Assembly: GCA_022432975.1 (NCBI GenBank)
Contig: CM039503.1
Span: forward strand, 52,760,466 to 52,824,465
DNA: 64,000 nucleotides
Reading direction: 5' to 3'
Origin: Begonia masoniana
Taxonomy: Eukaryota > Streptophyta > Magnoliopsida > Cucurbitales > Begoniaceae
Shown here: positions 25,001-35,341 of the stretch, piece by piece
How positions within the stretch are numbered: the stretch's first letter is position 1
How the letters are laid out: each line of letters begins with the position of its first letter
The notes under the pieces: model-generated
Database searches by the model: none
The model's input: only the letters and a program-made list of their open reading frames with translations
Told to the model about the DNA's origin: nothing
Position numbers and translations under genes: made by a program

Positions 25001-25488
25001 TTATTTAATTATATATTAAACATCAAACAAAGCCCAACTTACCAAACCAACACTCCAACAAATCTCATTTTTCCCATTAAAGAAATGACATATAATCTAT
25101 ACTACCCCACTCACTTTACAAGGGAAAATGTTGATTAACGAAAGTGAATTATAAAAAGCAACGGGCAATACAAAAACATTATCCGAGTAAAAAAAACTAA
25201 TAAAGAATGGTAAAAGAACAGAAAAACTCCCAAACATCGAATCCATAGAACAGAAAAACCATTTGTTAAGAAAGAATGGTAAAAGAAACAGGAAGCACGA
25301 ACCGCAAAGTGGGAGAGATTAACGATGGTCCAAGCCATTCCAGGGGAGCAGCCAAAGATGGAGAGAACAAGAAGCCATGAGAAGAAGAGAATAAGAATAT
25401 AAGTGGTCCAAACACCAGGATATGTAAACCACTCAGTGTTCCTGTTCAGATCCGCAGGTGGAACAGCCTTGACGTAGAGATTTGCCAT
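22053..25488 (-). CDS. ORM1: ORMDL family protein (sphingolipid homeostasis)
   Basis: Three exons: 25488-25303, 23785-23637 and 22191-22053, giving 157 aa, the usual plant ORM length. It starts MANLYVKAVPPADLNRNTEW, has hydrophobic segments near 27-46 and 50-65 and two more near the C-terminus, the conserved TPFADDQGMYNQLTWWEQ stretch in exon 2, and ends FGINSDK. ORM proteins sit in the ER membrane and restrain serine palmitoyltransferase, adjusting sphingoid-base synthesis to ceramide level (known for the family). Intron 1 is about 1.5 kb and intron 2 about 1.45 kb with an LTR relic. The gene lies on the same strand as the LRAT-domain gene just upstream, as At1g01230 and At1g01225 do in Arabidopsis. 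Confidence 0.95.
22300..23362 (-). repeat. LTR relic in ORMDL intron 2
   Basis: Diverged, reverse-oriented partial copy of the solo LTR at 41722-43317. Shared landmarks are GGGGTCGTTACA at its right end (TGTAACG on the minus strand), TAGGTGAGTTTTTATCT near 22895, the TTACTGAGTTA word, and the AAGCCTAAACGACAATGAGATG segment near 22540. The end corresponding to the LTR 3' part was not found. Confidence 0.6.
22611..22690. repeat. 28-bp tandem repeat, about three copies
   Basis: The unit CTAATGARAGTCTGAACGCA plus TGAGATGA begins at 22611, 22639 and 22667, inside the LTR relic. Confidence 0.85.
23441..23550. repeat. 55-bp tandem duplication
   Basis: TCTTTATAACAATGTATCAA and the following bases occur at 23441 and again at 23496 with two or three differences, still within ORMDL intron 2. 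Confidence 0.85.
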
Positions 25489-26163
25489 CGACCTAGATTA
25501 TAAACTTTTGCCCCAGAATTGAAAACCAAAAAAAAAAATCTCCCAAAACCGTGGATTCGTAATCGATTAGGGAACAGCTAAGTTTTGGGTTGCAGTGGAG
25601 AAAACCAGAGACGCTAAGATGGGTCGCGGAAAGTTCCTTCCCCGGTGGTTGCTTCATTCTGGGCCACGCCGGCTTTAATACTGTGGAAAAACACATTTTT
25701 CCAAAATCATTGTTGGGAAACTAGTACGCTTGAGTTGCGAAAGTACTTAAATATCCCCCCACTCTTGAATTTCAAATTCAATCAAAATTGTAATAAAAGA
25801 ATGATTAAATCAAATTAAAACATTCCAAAATAGAAAAATAATTATTAAAATATAAAAACACAAAAAAAATAATAATAAAATAAAAAATTAATACTACGAT
25901 TTATTTTAGACGAATATTGAATGGTATAACTCATATATTATAAATAATAAAAATAAATTATTAATTATACCGAACACGTAGAATTTAAAATAATCTTAAA
26001 TAAAGCGTACATGCATGCATTAAAACTACTCATTGTGCAATAATTTGTCATTAGCGACACATAAAACACAACACAAGACATACCGATAATAACATATATA
26101 GAATGTCGACGGACAACATATGCAACAACATATCTTGAAGTGTTAGGTTGTATCACTTTTTCG
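25489..26163. other. Intergenic, ORMDL leader and AT-rich spacer
   Basis: The first 200 bases are likely ORMDL 5' leader and promoter. The rest is A/T-rich with no gene seen. Confidence 0.5.
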
Positions 26164-27835
26164 CTATCTTCGGTTATCATGGATGGTTGCAGGGTCAGTG
26201 GATGTAGAGGCTCGATCTTGAGTGGCTGCCCAACCGAGGTTCAAGGCTAAGTCCTCTACCGCCACCTTAACGATGTCAGTCCGAACGCCAATGTCAGTTG
26301 CATATCGGCTCATGCTGTACATCCCGGCTGTGACCACGGCCACCCCAACAGGGCTCGGCATCAGCAGCTTGAGCGGAGAGGAGAGGATGGCAGCCAAAGG
26401 AGCACCAATGGCAGAAGAAGCTTGACCACTTCTTCCCACCCCCAACTTGTCTACTATCAGAAGACCAGTTTTGCAGTACAATGCAAAGTCCTCACAGTTG
26501 TTTTGAAAAATGTCATAATTGCCAAACCCGTTTTGGAGAAGGTACATTGCTCGGTGGATTACCAGCTCCGGCGAGTCTGAGTTTGCCGTCGTGCAAGTGC
26601 CACCTCGGACCCTCGAAAGGAAAATGGATGGAGGAACTCCGTAATCAAAGCAGTAAAGAGAGCCATTTTTGAGGAAGCAGTCGAGGCAGGAGAGGATAAC
26701 ACTGCTATTGGGTTGCCTAAATCCACAGTCGGGAAAAGTCTCACACGACGGTGTTGAATCGTAGATGTCTGCATCCGTATCTACGGTTGAGTTCAAGTTT
26801 TGCTCCGGCCGAAAATGAACTACTTTGCTCCCCCCAACATATATACCTGCAGGAAATAATATTAAGAACTCACTGACATTCAACTACACTGCAGAAGTGA
26901 TTTTGTGCAAAATAAAGAGGAAAGATTTTAACATTTTGGGGGTTCATAAATTTTCAGTAAGCTTTTAAATTTTGTGCAGACAAAGATGAAATATTTAACA
27001 TTTTGTGGTCGAATAAGATCTACAGTGCATTAAATCTTCAGCAGGAAAGATGGAAGGGGATTCTGACATTATCTGTATAGCCAGATGTTTAAAGAAATGT
27101 CCATGGACATGAGAACCTGAGATTCACCAACGCATGTCGAGATCGACACGATGACTTCTTCCTCAGCCAGTCGTGCAATGAACATTCCAATAGTGATATC
27201 TTCCAGTAAAAAAGCAGTACATCTGAAGGTAATTCTTCCAATGAACAAAGTTCATACTTAAATCAATCCCTTCCCCCGATTGCGAAATGACAATCAAGCC
27301 TAATCACATATAAGAACTAGTTGATTGAACCTCAGGACAGAGAAATATGATATTAACTAAGTTTTTCCAAATCCATTCTCTTAGTTAAACACTTGGGGCA
27401 AACAGGTGCACAAGGCCAAACATCAAATTTAGCAATTTCTCAATTAAATGGAGTTTTCATTCGCTGAGTATTGGGATAAATCAACATAGTATTTTCAACA
27501 CTGTTATGATGAAAGTAAATGTAAAATATATAGAGAAATGAAAAACAACGAAAACTCAGAAATTAGATGTAGCGAATTATAGTAGCATAGACTGTAAATT
27601 GCGCAATCGACCAACATAATGTATGAAAAAGTTAGAGAAAATAAAGACAAGAAAGTGAGAAATTTCAATATTCTTCAGGAACCCAAAGAGAATGCAGGTC
27701 GTAAAAAGCAGAGAAAGGGAAAGGAAAGAAGGGGGGATTACCGTGGTGAGAGTAGGTGAAGACAGCTCTGTACGAGTAAATGTGGTCGCCGGGCTTGATC
27801 GCACTTCTTTCCACTTTGTTGCTCAGCAGACCCAT
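26164..27835 (-). CDS. LRAT/NC-domain protein (LEAD-SENSITIVE1-like)
   Basis: Exons 27835-27742 and 26846-26164 join in phase 1 (HH-G-IYVGG) and give 258 aa. The start [20 protein letters not shown] is characteristic. The NlpC/P60-type LRAT fold shows His at 31 (SHHGIYVG), a second His at 42 (VVHFRP) and the nucleophilic Cys at about 149 ([10 protein letters not shown]). LRAT-type enzymes transfer or cleave acyl groups; plant members of this NC-domain family have mostly no defined substrate. A hydrophobic C-terminal stretch ([20 protein letters not shown]) may contact membranes. The intron is about 0.9 kb. Its place next to ORMDL matches At1g01225-At1g01230. Confidence 0.92.
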
Positions 27836-28267
27836 CTCTCTCACTCCCTCTAATTAATCGCAGATCGCAAATGGCTCTGCAATTCGCTTCTTCTTCTTCT
27901 TGTACTCCAACTGCTTCCGGTTAAATTCGTTGAGACGCCAAATCAATGACCCGAGAAAGATGACCAGATGATTGGAGAATGAAAGTCCACTTTTATTTTA
28001 TCCTTTTGCATTTGGGATCCCATAGCGGAAACTCGAAATGACGATGAGGGTAGGAGAGATGATTATTGATGGGTCGGCCATTTCTTTTGCTTTTTCATCG
28101 TTCAGCCAATGAAACACATGATAGCCGGCTAAGCCCAGGCTCCTCTTCTTCGTCCGTCCCATCTTGCCATTTTTCCTTTATTTTTGCCTCGGATTCTTTG
28201 CCATGATTTCAAGTTCTACCCTTTGGCCATGACCATCATACACTTTTTATTGAGTTTTTTCTTTTTT
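27836..28267. other. Leader of the LRAT-domain gene and flank of the TE nest
   Basis: CTTCTTCTTCTT leader sequence lies near 27889-27901. No further gene is seen before the transposon nest. Confidence 0.45.
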
Positions 28268-28800
28268 GGGTAAAAATCAAAATAAACTTCAAATTATGAA
28301 TTTTTTTTAAAATAAATTTTAAACTATAAATTCTAACAACTAAAACTTTAAACTATAAAAATTTAACAAAACAAACTATGTCAGATGACCGATCACTGTT
28401 TAAAAGAATGGGAGGTCATTCTGTCCAGTGTTGACGTATCATTGGACCACGTAAAACGGGGGGTCAAGGTGGAGGGTGGAGATCTCTCGTTCCACGTGCG
28501 TTGCACGTGGGCTGATAACAGGGAAGTCCCCGCCCACAAAACGGCCCCCTATTATCAGGCTTTATGTTGAGAACGAGAGGTTGAGGTGGGGGACAAAGAC
28601 CAACGGGGAGTCCTCGCCACCAGACGACCCTGTTCTCAGGATAACATTCTCCACCCCACAGTCACCCCCCCCCCCCCCCCCCCCCCGGTCTTTGAGAATG
28701 GGAGGTTAGGCCCTCCATCAGGGGGCACTGACCCCGTTTTCCAAATTAAGGCTGTGAACGGGGGGTTAGTGGCCTCCATCAGGGGGTTGATTCCTAACAG
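28268..28800 (+). repeat. Left long terminal inverted repeat
   Basis: GC-rich inner part with CACGTG words and AACGGGG blocks; contains 22 consecutive C at 28665-28686. It aligns in reverse with 30540-31014 plus 43369-43407. Confidence 0.75.
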
Positions 28801-28807
28801 TATATAA
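28801..28807 (+). promoter_or_regulatory. TATA-like box at the inner edge of the left TIR
   Basis: TATATAA lies at the TIR/body junction, about 230 bases before the probable ATG at 29035, which fits the MULE habit of carrying the promoter in the terminal repeat. Confidence 0.45.
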
Positions 28808-29034
28808 TGGATCGGCCCCCCTTCCACCATCCACTTTACTGAAATCTCAATTTTCTCTCTCGGCCCCTCGTGATTCCAATCCAAGATCCGACTATTTCAC
28901 ACCTCACCGTGTTGATTTCTCCATACCTATTTGTTTCCTATGAATATCGTCCAAAAAATTCCACAAATCCGAGTTCAAAATCTTCAAAATCCCCAAATCC
29001 CAAATTTAAAACTGAAATCGCAAAATTCCTTCAA

Positions 29035-30290
29035 ATGGCTCTTAAATTGATCAATAAACGAAAAGGTGCCCCGTCACAAGGAGGTCCGTCACAAAGTGGC
29101 TTGACAGATCGTGCTCCGTCAACTCGGCCAACGATGTCACAAGGTGGCTTGACTTTTTGGGCACCATCGGCACAAATTGCTCCGGGTCCAGCGCTGCCAA
29201 CTGGGTTTTTGTCGATGGAATTTTGAAACCAGTTGTGCAAAGACCAGTTTGAGCAGAATATGGCAAGGCGCTCAATTATTCATTCAAAAATCGTCAACTT
29301 CACAGGTTGGGAGTCTTTGACAATCAAAGAGATGTTCGACCTAATCGCCTTACATGAGGTGTACGGTCTGCGGGGCGATAGCTGCGACAAAATTGTTCAC
29401 TTGTTTTATGCGAACTTGACTTCTACCTAGAGGTTTGGCTGGCTAAAGACGTGCATTTTTGGTACGGAGATCGTCACCCCTCTAGACACGATTAACCTAT
29501 TGCTCGGGTTTGCTGCAGAAGGGGTTAACGTGAAGCAATACTACAATGCTTCCAGAGACTGTGTGTTTTTCAAAATGGAAGAGAGGTGTGTTTTTCAGAA
29601 CGGAAGAGAGACTAGAGTTTCTGAGGCAAATTCATCGCAATGCCGACATAACAGGGTTTGTAAAGCCAAAATCGAAGGATTTGAACGTTAGAGCTCGAGT
29701 TATTTACAATATGATAACTCACACCCTCCTACCTCGGGATGGATATAAAGATCTCTTGAGCTGTATGAATCTTTATGTCATGAAAAAGCTCTACAACGAC
29801 AAGTTGTTCGACCCCCGTTTCGTCATATTAGGTCACATGCTAGAGATTGGTCGGACATATAACAAAACCTCCCATACGACACATTGATCAAGAAGATCAT
29901 CAAGCGAGCTGTGGTTCGGTTGCCGATTGGAGAGCCGATGAGAGCACAGAGATCCGGCGATGTGTTTGATAGGCTCCATTTGATTCGGATGAGCCTCATT
30001 GAAGTTGACAAGACTTGGCTCTTCAAGTGCAATCAGGGGGCTTCCACCTCTCGGGATGTACCTATGGAGGATGTGACCGAGCAGTAATTGTCCCCCAAAC
30101 GATTAGTCAGTTGGACAGGATGGAGCAGAGGATCGAGGAGATGATTCAGTTCCAGAAAAAGATACTCGACTCACAGAGACAGATGATTGAGTCTCAGAGA
30201 GAGCTCAGACAAACCGTGCTAGACTGGATGAACGACGATGAAGACGGTCTCCTACCATCCGTTATATCGTGTTTATATTATTTTGCAATA
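29035..30290 (+). pseudogene. Putative plant transposon-protein domain gene (broken)
   Basis: The frame starts MALKLINKRKGAPSQGG, meets TGA at 29224-29226 and TAG at 29428-29430, then shifts frame at a 25-bp tandem duplication (29562/29587), again near 29880 and again near 30020-30090. Readable blocks are FTGWESLTIKEMFDLIALHE, KIVHLFYANLTST, ITHTLLPRDGYKDLL, FVILGHMLEIG and LIKKIIKRAVVRLPIGEP. A Gln/Glu-rich coiled coil ends it (MEQRIEEMIQFQKKIL). The layout matches the putative plant transposon protein domain (Transposase_32-like) that ORF3 of the SIRE element also carries. The function of this domain is unknown. Confidence 0.65.
29562..29611 (+). repeat. 25-bp tandem duplication causing a frameshift
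   Basis: TGTGTTTTTCARAAYGGAAG occurs at 29562 and 29587. 25 is not a multiple of three, and the reading frame changes by exactly one base across it. Confidence 0.85.
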
Positions 30291-30539
30291 TAATGTTTAT
30301 ATAGTTGTATTTTACTTTATGCTTGTACTTTGGGTTATCTGGAACTGATTGTTGGTTATAAACTGAAATTTGAATATACATGAATTGTTTGAAAACTAGC
30401 TATGAGGAAGTCATAAAATAAAGAAAATTATGCCCAATTTTTCAACTTTATGTCACTAAATTACAAATTACAATAAATACATACATTACACATAATAATA
30501 ATTTCATTAATTACATATTATAATAAATCCATTAGTCTC

Positions 30540-31014
30540 GGGGATTGGCCCCCCGATCGAGAGTACTGACCACCGTTCTCAGCAATAATTTAAAGAACTG
30601 GGGTCCGTTCAGGGGCAGCTCAAAACAGGAGGCTGCATAATGGACCGTGACCGCCTGTTATGGGCTGAGAAAACGCAAAAATGGTCTCCTAAGAACGGGG
30701 GCCGTCTGGTGATGGGGACCCCCGTTCTCACCTCACGTGCAACGTACTTGGAACGAGGGACCGTTCTGTGGGCGGGGACTCCCCGTTCTCAGCCCATGTG
30801 TAACGTACGTGGAATGAGGGGTCTCCACCCCCACCTCGACCCCCCGTTCCACGTGGTCCAGTGCCACGTTAGAACTGGACAGAACAGCCCCCTGCTCTTT
30901 TAAGATCGACCCCTCATTCTAGTCATAAACAGTGACTGGGAGTGATTGGTCATCCAACAATATTTGTTTTGTTAGATTTTAGTTGTTAGGGTTTATAGTT
31001 TATAGTTTATTTTT
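30540..31014 (-). repeat. Right long terminal inverted repeat (inner part)
   Basis: Reverse complement of the left TIR; its outer 39 bases lie at 43369-43407 because a MITE inserted at TTTATTTTT. Confidence 0.75.
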
Positions 31015-31222
31015 GGGAAAAGTTCAATTTAGCCCCTAACGTATGATGTCAGTGGTCATTTAGTCCCTAACGTTTATTTTTGACCCAATTAGACCCTATC
31101 GTATACATTGTTTGTAATTCAAACCCTCCCGTTAAATTTGACACGTGCGCTGCTAAAACCCCAAAAGACTCTCATTTCCTCCCGAAATCCCTAAAGTAAA
31201 AGTTAAATTTGTTTGAAATCCC

Positions 31223-32592
31223 TGTAGGATCGAGATTGTCTAAGAGGGGGGGTGAATTAGACCTTTTTAAATTTCTTAATATCTCTTAAACTAACAGCAA
31301 GCAAACAATTAGTAAAAGTAAAAAGAGAGAGAAAGAAAAACCAACACAGAAGTTTTTACGTGGTTCGGCTCAACCTAGCCTACATCCACGCTTCAAGGTT
31401 CACCCCTTGAAGATCCTTAACCTTCTCCTCTCGAGAATGAACAGATCGGAATTCCGGGCTCCGATCAACTGCCTTTTACAGATTTAGATTGAACTTCACG
31501 GGCGTCAATCCACTGCCTTTCAGATTTTACAAGTTTGAGTAAATGAATACAACAAACTACAAACTCTCAAATCAAATTCTCAAGTTTAGGAATCGAGAGA
31601 TGTAGATGAAAATACAGAGTATGATAGATCACAAGTTAGGGCTCAGGAATTCAAATTCGCAAAGGTTGTATCTTTGTGCTCTAACCTTGGCTTAAATACT
31701 CTGTCTTCGGAATCGGCTTGACTTCAATGCTCCTTATCCAATAATAGAAACTTTGTTACCGTTGGAGCAGCTTTCGTACAATTTCAGGTAGCCGTTGCCG
31801 TCTGTAGTTGCAAGTCGTCGTCGCCATTAAAGTTCTGGAGTTAATGCTGAAAACGACGTCACTGTAGCTTCGCGGCTATTTTAAAATCTGGCGGAAGATC
31901 ACCGGTTTAAACAGCTTCAAAACAGATCACCACGTCATCGGCATGAGTTGCTCTAAAGGTCCATCGGCATATGTATCTTCAGCGCCATCGGTAGATGCAA
32001 CACGAATAAGCTATCGGCAAGAGCAAGCTTTGAACTTCATCGGCAGATGCATCTTGTAAATTCATCGGCAGATGTATTCTGGAAAAGTCATCGGCAGATG
32101 CACCTTGAAAGTTCATCGGCAGGAACAGCTTGAAAGCGCCATCGGCAGATGCATCTCAAAAGTTATCGGCAGATGAAGGCTTTGAATTCCATCGGTAGAT
32201 GCACCTTAAAAATCGTCGGCAGATGCATCTTGAACTTCATCGGCTTGATGGCTCCATCGGCAGATGCAAGTTGATATGTCATCGGCAGATGAAGGCTTTG
32301 GAGACCATCGGCAGATGCAAGCCTTAAAGCTATCGGCAGATGCACGCCTTAAAGCTATCGGCAGATGCAGGCTTTAAAGCTATCGGCAGATGCACGCCTT
32401 AAAGCTATCGGCAGATGCAGGCCTTGCACACTTAATCAATATTATTAGAATACTAAAGTACCCTTTTCAAGGGTATTTCCAAAGGATTAAAAAAACAAAT
32501 GTATAATTCAATATTCTCATTCAACATAATCAAATTATTTACAAAAACATCATCAAAAACATATTTAGACTTAAACTCTATTTAAGTCAACA
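31223..32592 (-). repeat. 3' LTR of Copia element 3
   Basis: TGTAGGATCGAG...AAGTCAACA as read on the plus strand. Contains the minisatellite at about 31938-32420. Confidence 0.95.
31938..32420. repeat. LTR minisatellite, ATCGGCAGATGCA motif
   Basis: About twenty degenerate copies of a unit containing CATCGGCAGATGCA, spaced roughly 20-30 bases apart, turning into a regular 25-base unit (TATCGGCAGATGCACGCCTT) at the end. The same array is in the 5' LTR at about 40818-41306. Confidence 0.9.
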
Positions 32593-32606
32593 ATCTCCCC
32601 CTTTTT
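32593..32606 (-). other. Polypurine tract of Copia element 3
   Basis: On the minus strand AAAAAGGGGGAGAT immediately precedes the 3' LTR TGTTGAC, the expected primer for plus-strand DNA. Confidence 0.92.
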
Positions 32607-32873
32607 GATGATGACAAGATACTTATGTAAATTTGATTAATGGTTACTCTCCCCCATAATTCTAGCTCCCCCATAGCACATGCATATATTCTAAAAACAT
32701 AGTAACTGAAACATGCATATTATCCAGCAATCAAATATAAATTCTCTCCCATTGACATTATAAAAAACAATCAGAGAGACAACAGAAATAATGGATTCAA
32801 CACAGTTCAAAAAAAAACATCAGAGTAATTGCTTTAGAGAATCAAGAATGGTGTATACATGAAATCAAGTCTT

Positions 32874-34995
32874 TTATTTAAAGAAAGCTACAAAATGTGA
32901 CCAAAAAGCTTGGCTAATCCAAGCAGGCACTTCACAGTTTGAATTAAGATAAGCATCTATAAGTGCTGGAAGTGAGTGACTATCTACAGAGAGAGGGGGC
33001 TGATAAGGCACGAGTGCCAGGCATGGAGTAGTCGCTGGCTGAGGTATAGCAGATGGAGAGGGGCCTTGATACACCACCATGTCCATACATGGAGGAGTGT
33101 CGACAGGAGGAGCAGCAGTAGACGCATCAGGAGGAGAGAATGCAAATTCAGTCTCCTGAAGATCCAGTGTCGTGAAACGCACATCTTCATAAACTGCAGG
33201 CCGGGAAAATGGAAGAAAGAGATCTTCATAGCAAGCCTGTGAGACATCGATTGAACAGGATGGATCAGGTTCGGGTGCAGGAGTCAGATTGTCAATAGAG
33301 GTTCGGAATGACTCAAGTTCCCTGATAACCATGCGCCTGTCAACATCCACTTTCTGAGACAGCAAACAAAGACTAGTATCTAAATCAGTACGCAAGACTT
33401 GGATATTCTTGGCGAGCTTGGCATCAAGAGATTGATCAATCCTACTTTCAATGGAGCTAAGAGCAGTCTCAATGCGGTCAATAGAGGCTTTCAGCTCATT
33501 ATACTGAGATGCACTTATCGAAGATCTCCTCTGATAAGTTAGAGGAGTGGCAGGTGGTATTGAGGGAATGGGTGAGAATACTGGTTCTTGAGGAGTGAGG
33601 GAAATATGTGGAAGGTCAAATTGTGAAGGCATCAAGAGTGTAGGGGAAGGAGGTGAAGGGATTGGGACTTGAGAAGCAGTTGTACTGGGAGGATATAATT
33701 GGACTGAGGGAGGTGGTTGGACTGGTGATGGAGGACCAATATCCTGTTGGATTGGAGATGGAGGAGCAATATCCTGTTGGACTGGAGATGGAGGAGCAGG
33801 AGGCAGAACCGGTAATAGAAGGGCAGGTGGAGGAGATGGAGGATTCTCTGGAATGAGAAGAGGCACTGATGAAGGAGTAGAAATTGCCTCTGATACAGGT
33901 GCTCTTGAGATAGGGGCACGACGCCTTCGCACAAGAGGAGGAAGTTGGAAACTAGACGCCTGAGACTGAGAAGAGGAATTATTGAATGCAGGAATTTCAG
34001 ATTCATCCCCACCCTCAGCAGTGGACTCCTCTGGCAGGCTAAGTTTTCTCTTCCATTTCTTGGCAACTACAGTCTTAACAGTCCCTTGCTTAGAAGCATC
34101 TAGAACAAGATTCCCTGTTTTTGTTCTCTTAATTCCCATTTTCTTAAGAGTGGTTCGGGAATAGTAACTTGAAGGTTGAAGACGGAAGGGGTCTTCATCC
34201 TCTGGAAAAGCAACCTCAAGCTGCATAAAAATCTTCATGAGCAGCAGATTGTAGGGAAAAGAGGTAGCCCGGGATGACACTGCTTGAATCATCATTCGAA
34301 CAACAATGAAGCCAAGATTGAAGGGTGTCTTGAAGTAAATGGCAAACAGAACAAAAAATTTCATTGCACTGATTTCATCATGATGACCACCTTTAGGGAC
34401 AATGTTGTACCCAATCATTTGATGAAATAACCTGTCCCTTGCAGTCAGGTGTTTGCCTTTAAGAGGATCAGGAGTGTGATTGGGGTCATTTACAATAAGC
34501 TGTAGAAAGCTCTCACCATCAGATGTACCAAAGAAAGGAAGCTCAGAGCCGGATACATATTTATAAGGGCAGCTATCCAAATGGGAGACTTCCAGAAGAG
34601 CATTAATGTACTGGGGAGTGATTTCTATGTGTTTGTTATACACATAGCTCCTAATGATGGAGAAATCAGAGGTGAAACTAAGATTGGCGTAGAACATTTT
34701 TATGGCTTCCGGATAATAATAGGACTCTACATTGAACAGACCTAATAACCCGAGATCCTTCAAGGGTTCAATAATATCCATGCCAGCTAAATCGTCAAAA
34801 TCAATCCCACGACTAGGTATAAGAGTTTTGAACTGATAATCATCATGATACCTAGACTCCGCAGCTTTAGTGAGAAAGTAGAGAGAGGGCCACTCTTTTG
34901 CTCAGGGGAATCACGCGTGGAGGACGAGTTGAAGTTTTGGCCTTCTTCTGAACCGGTTTGGAGACGGCGCGGGAAGATGAACCCTGAAACTCCAT
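32874..34995 (-). pseudogene. SIRE ORF3 with putative plant transposon-protein domain
   Basis: The probable start is MEFQGSSSRAVSKPVQKK at 34995. One frameshift near 34905-34900 joins it to the frame that reads EWPSLYFLTKAAESRYHDDY and continues, open, to 32874, about 705 residues in total. An N-terminal globular domain carries FYANLSFTSDFSIIRSYVYN and the FHQMIGYNIVPKGG region, like the putative plant transposon protein (Transposase_32-like) domain. A very Pro/Ser-rich region follows (PPSPIQQDI repeats), then a coiled coil (IDRIETALSSIESRIDQSL) and an acidic/hydrophobic tail. In SIRE elements the extra ORF after pol is often called env-like. Nothing here shows a signal peptide or clear membrane anchor, so I do not call it an envelope. 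Confidence 0.75.
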
Positions 34996-35159
34996 TGAAG
35001 GAATAGAAACTGCGAGAGAGAGAGAACTGGTAGGGTAAGAGATTTTCTGAAAGAGCGCGAAAATGTGAAGCGTCTTTGAAAAGAAACAGAGTTTAAATGG
35101 AAAGGGGCATCGCCCTACGAGATGAAGTCACACGTGTAAGACAGATTAACCCGATGGGT

Positions 35160-35300
35160 CACACGTGTCGGTAGATCAAGGATGCAAATGCATCTTCCGA
35201 TGCCTACAGAAAAGCACAGCATCTACCGATGCCTTCCGATAGACATGCATCTTCCGATGCCTAGTGAAGACCCAGCATCTACCGATGCCATCACAGAAGG
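35160..35300. repeat. Inverse-orientation LTR minisatellite motif in the pol-ORF3 spacer
   Basis: GCATCTACCGATGCC and GCATCTTCCGATGCC recur about five times. These are reverse complements of the LTR unit (GGCATCGGTAGATGC against CATCGGCAGATGCA), placed between the end of pol and the start of ORF3. Confidence 0.8.
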
Positions 35301-35341
35301 AAATGCTCTAACACTCAGGAATTTCCAACAGAGGGATAAAC

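Noticed and set aside
28385..28884. Several 61-82 codon ORFs in the left TIR, some Pro-rich
   Set aside because: They come from the GC-rich terminal repeat and the C run; the same repeat in the other arm gives different frames.
32874..34781. Calling ORF3 a retroviral envelope gene
   Set aside because: No signal peptide, furin-like site or clear transmembrane anchor is seen; the N-terminal domain looks like the plant transposon-protein domain instead.
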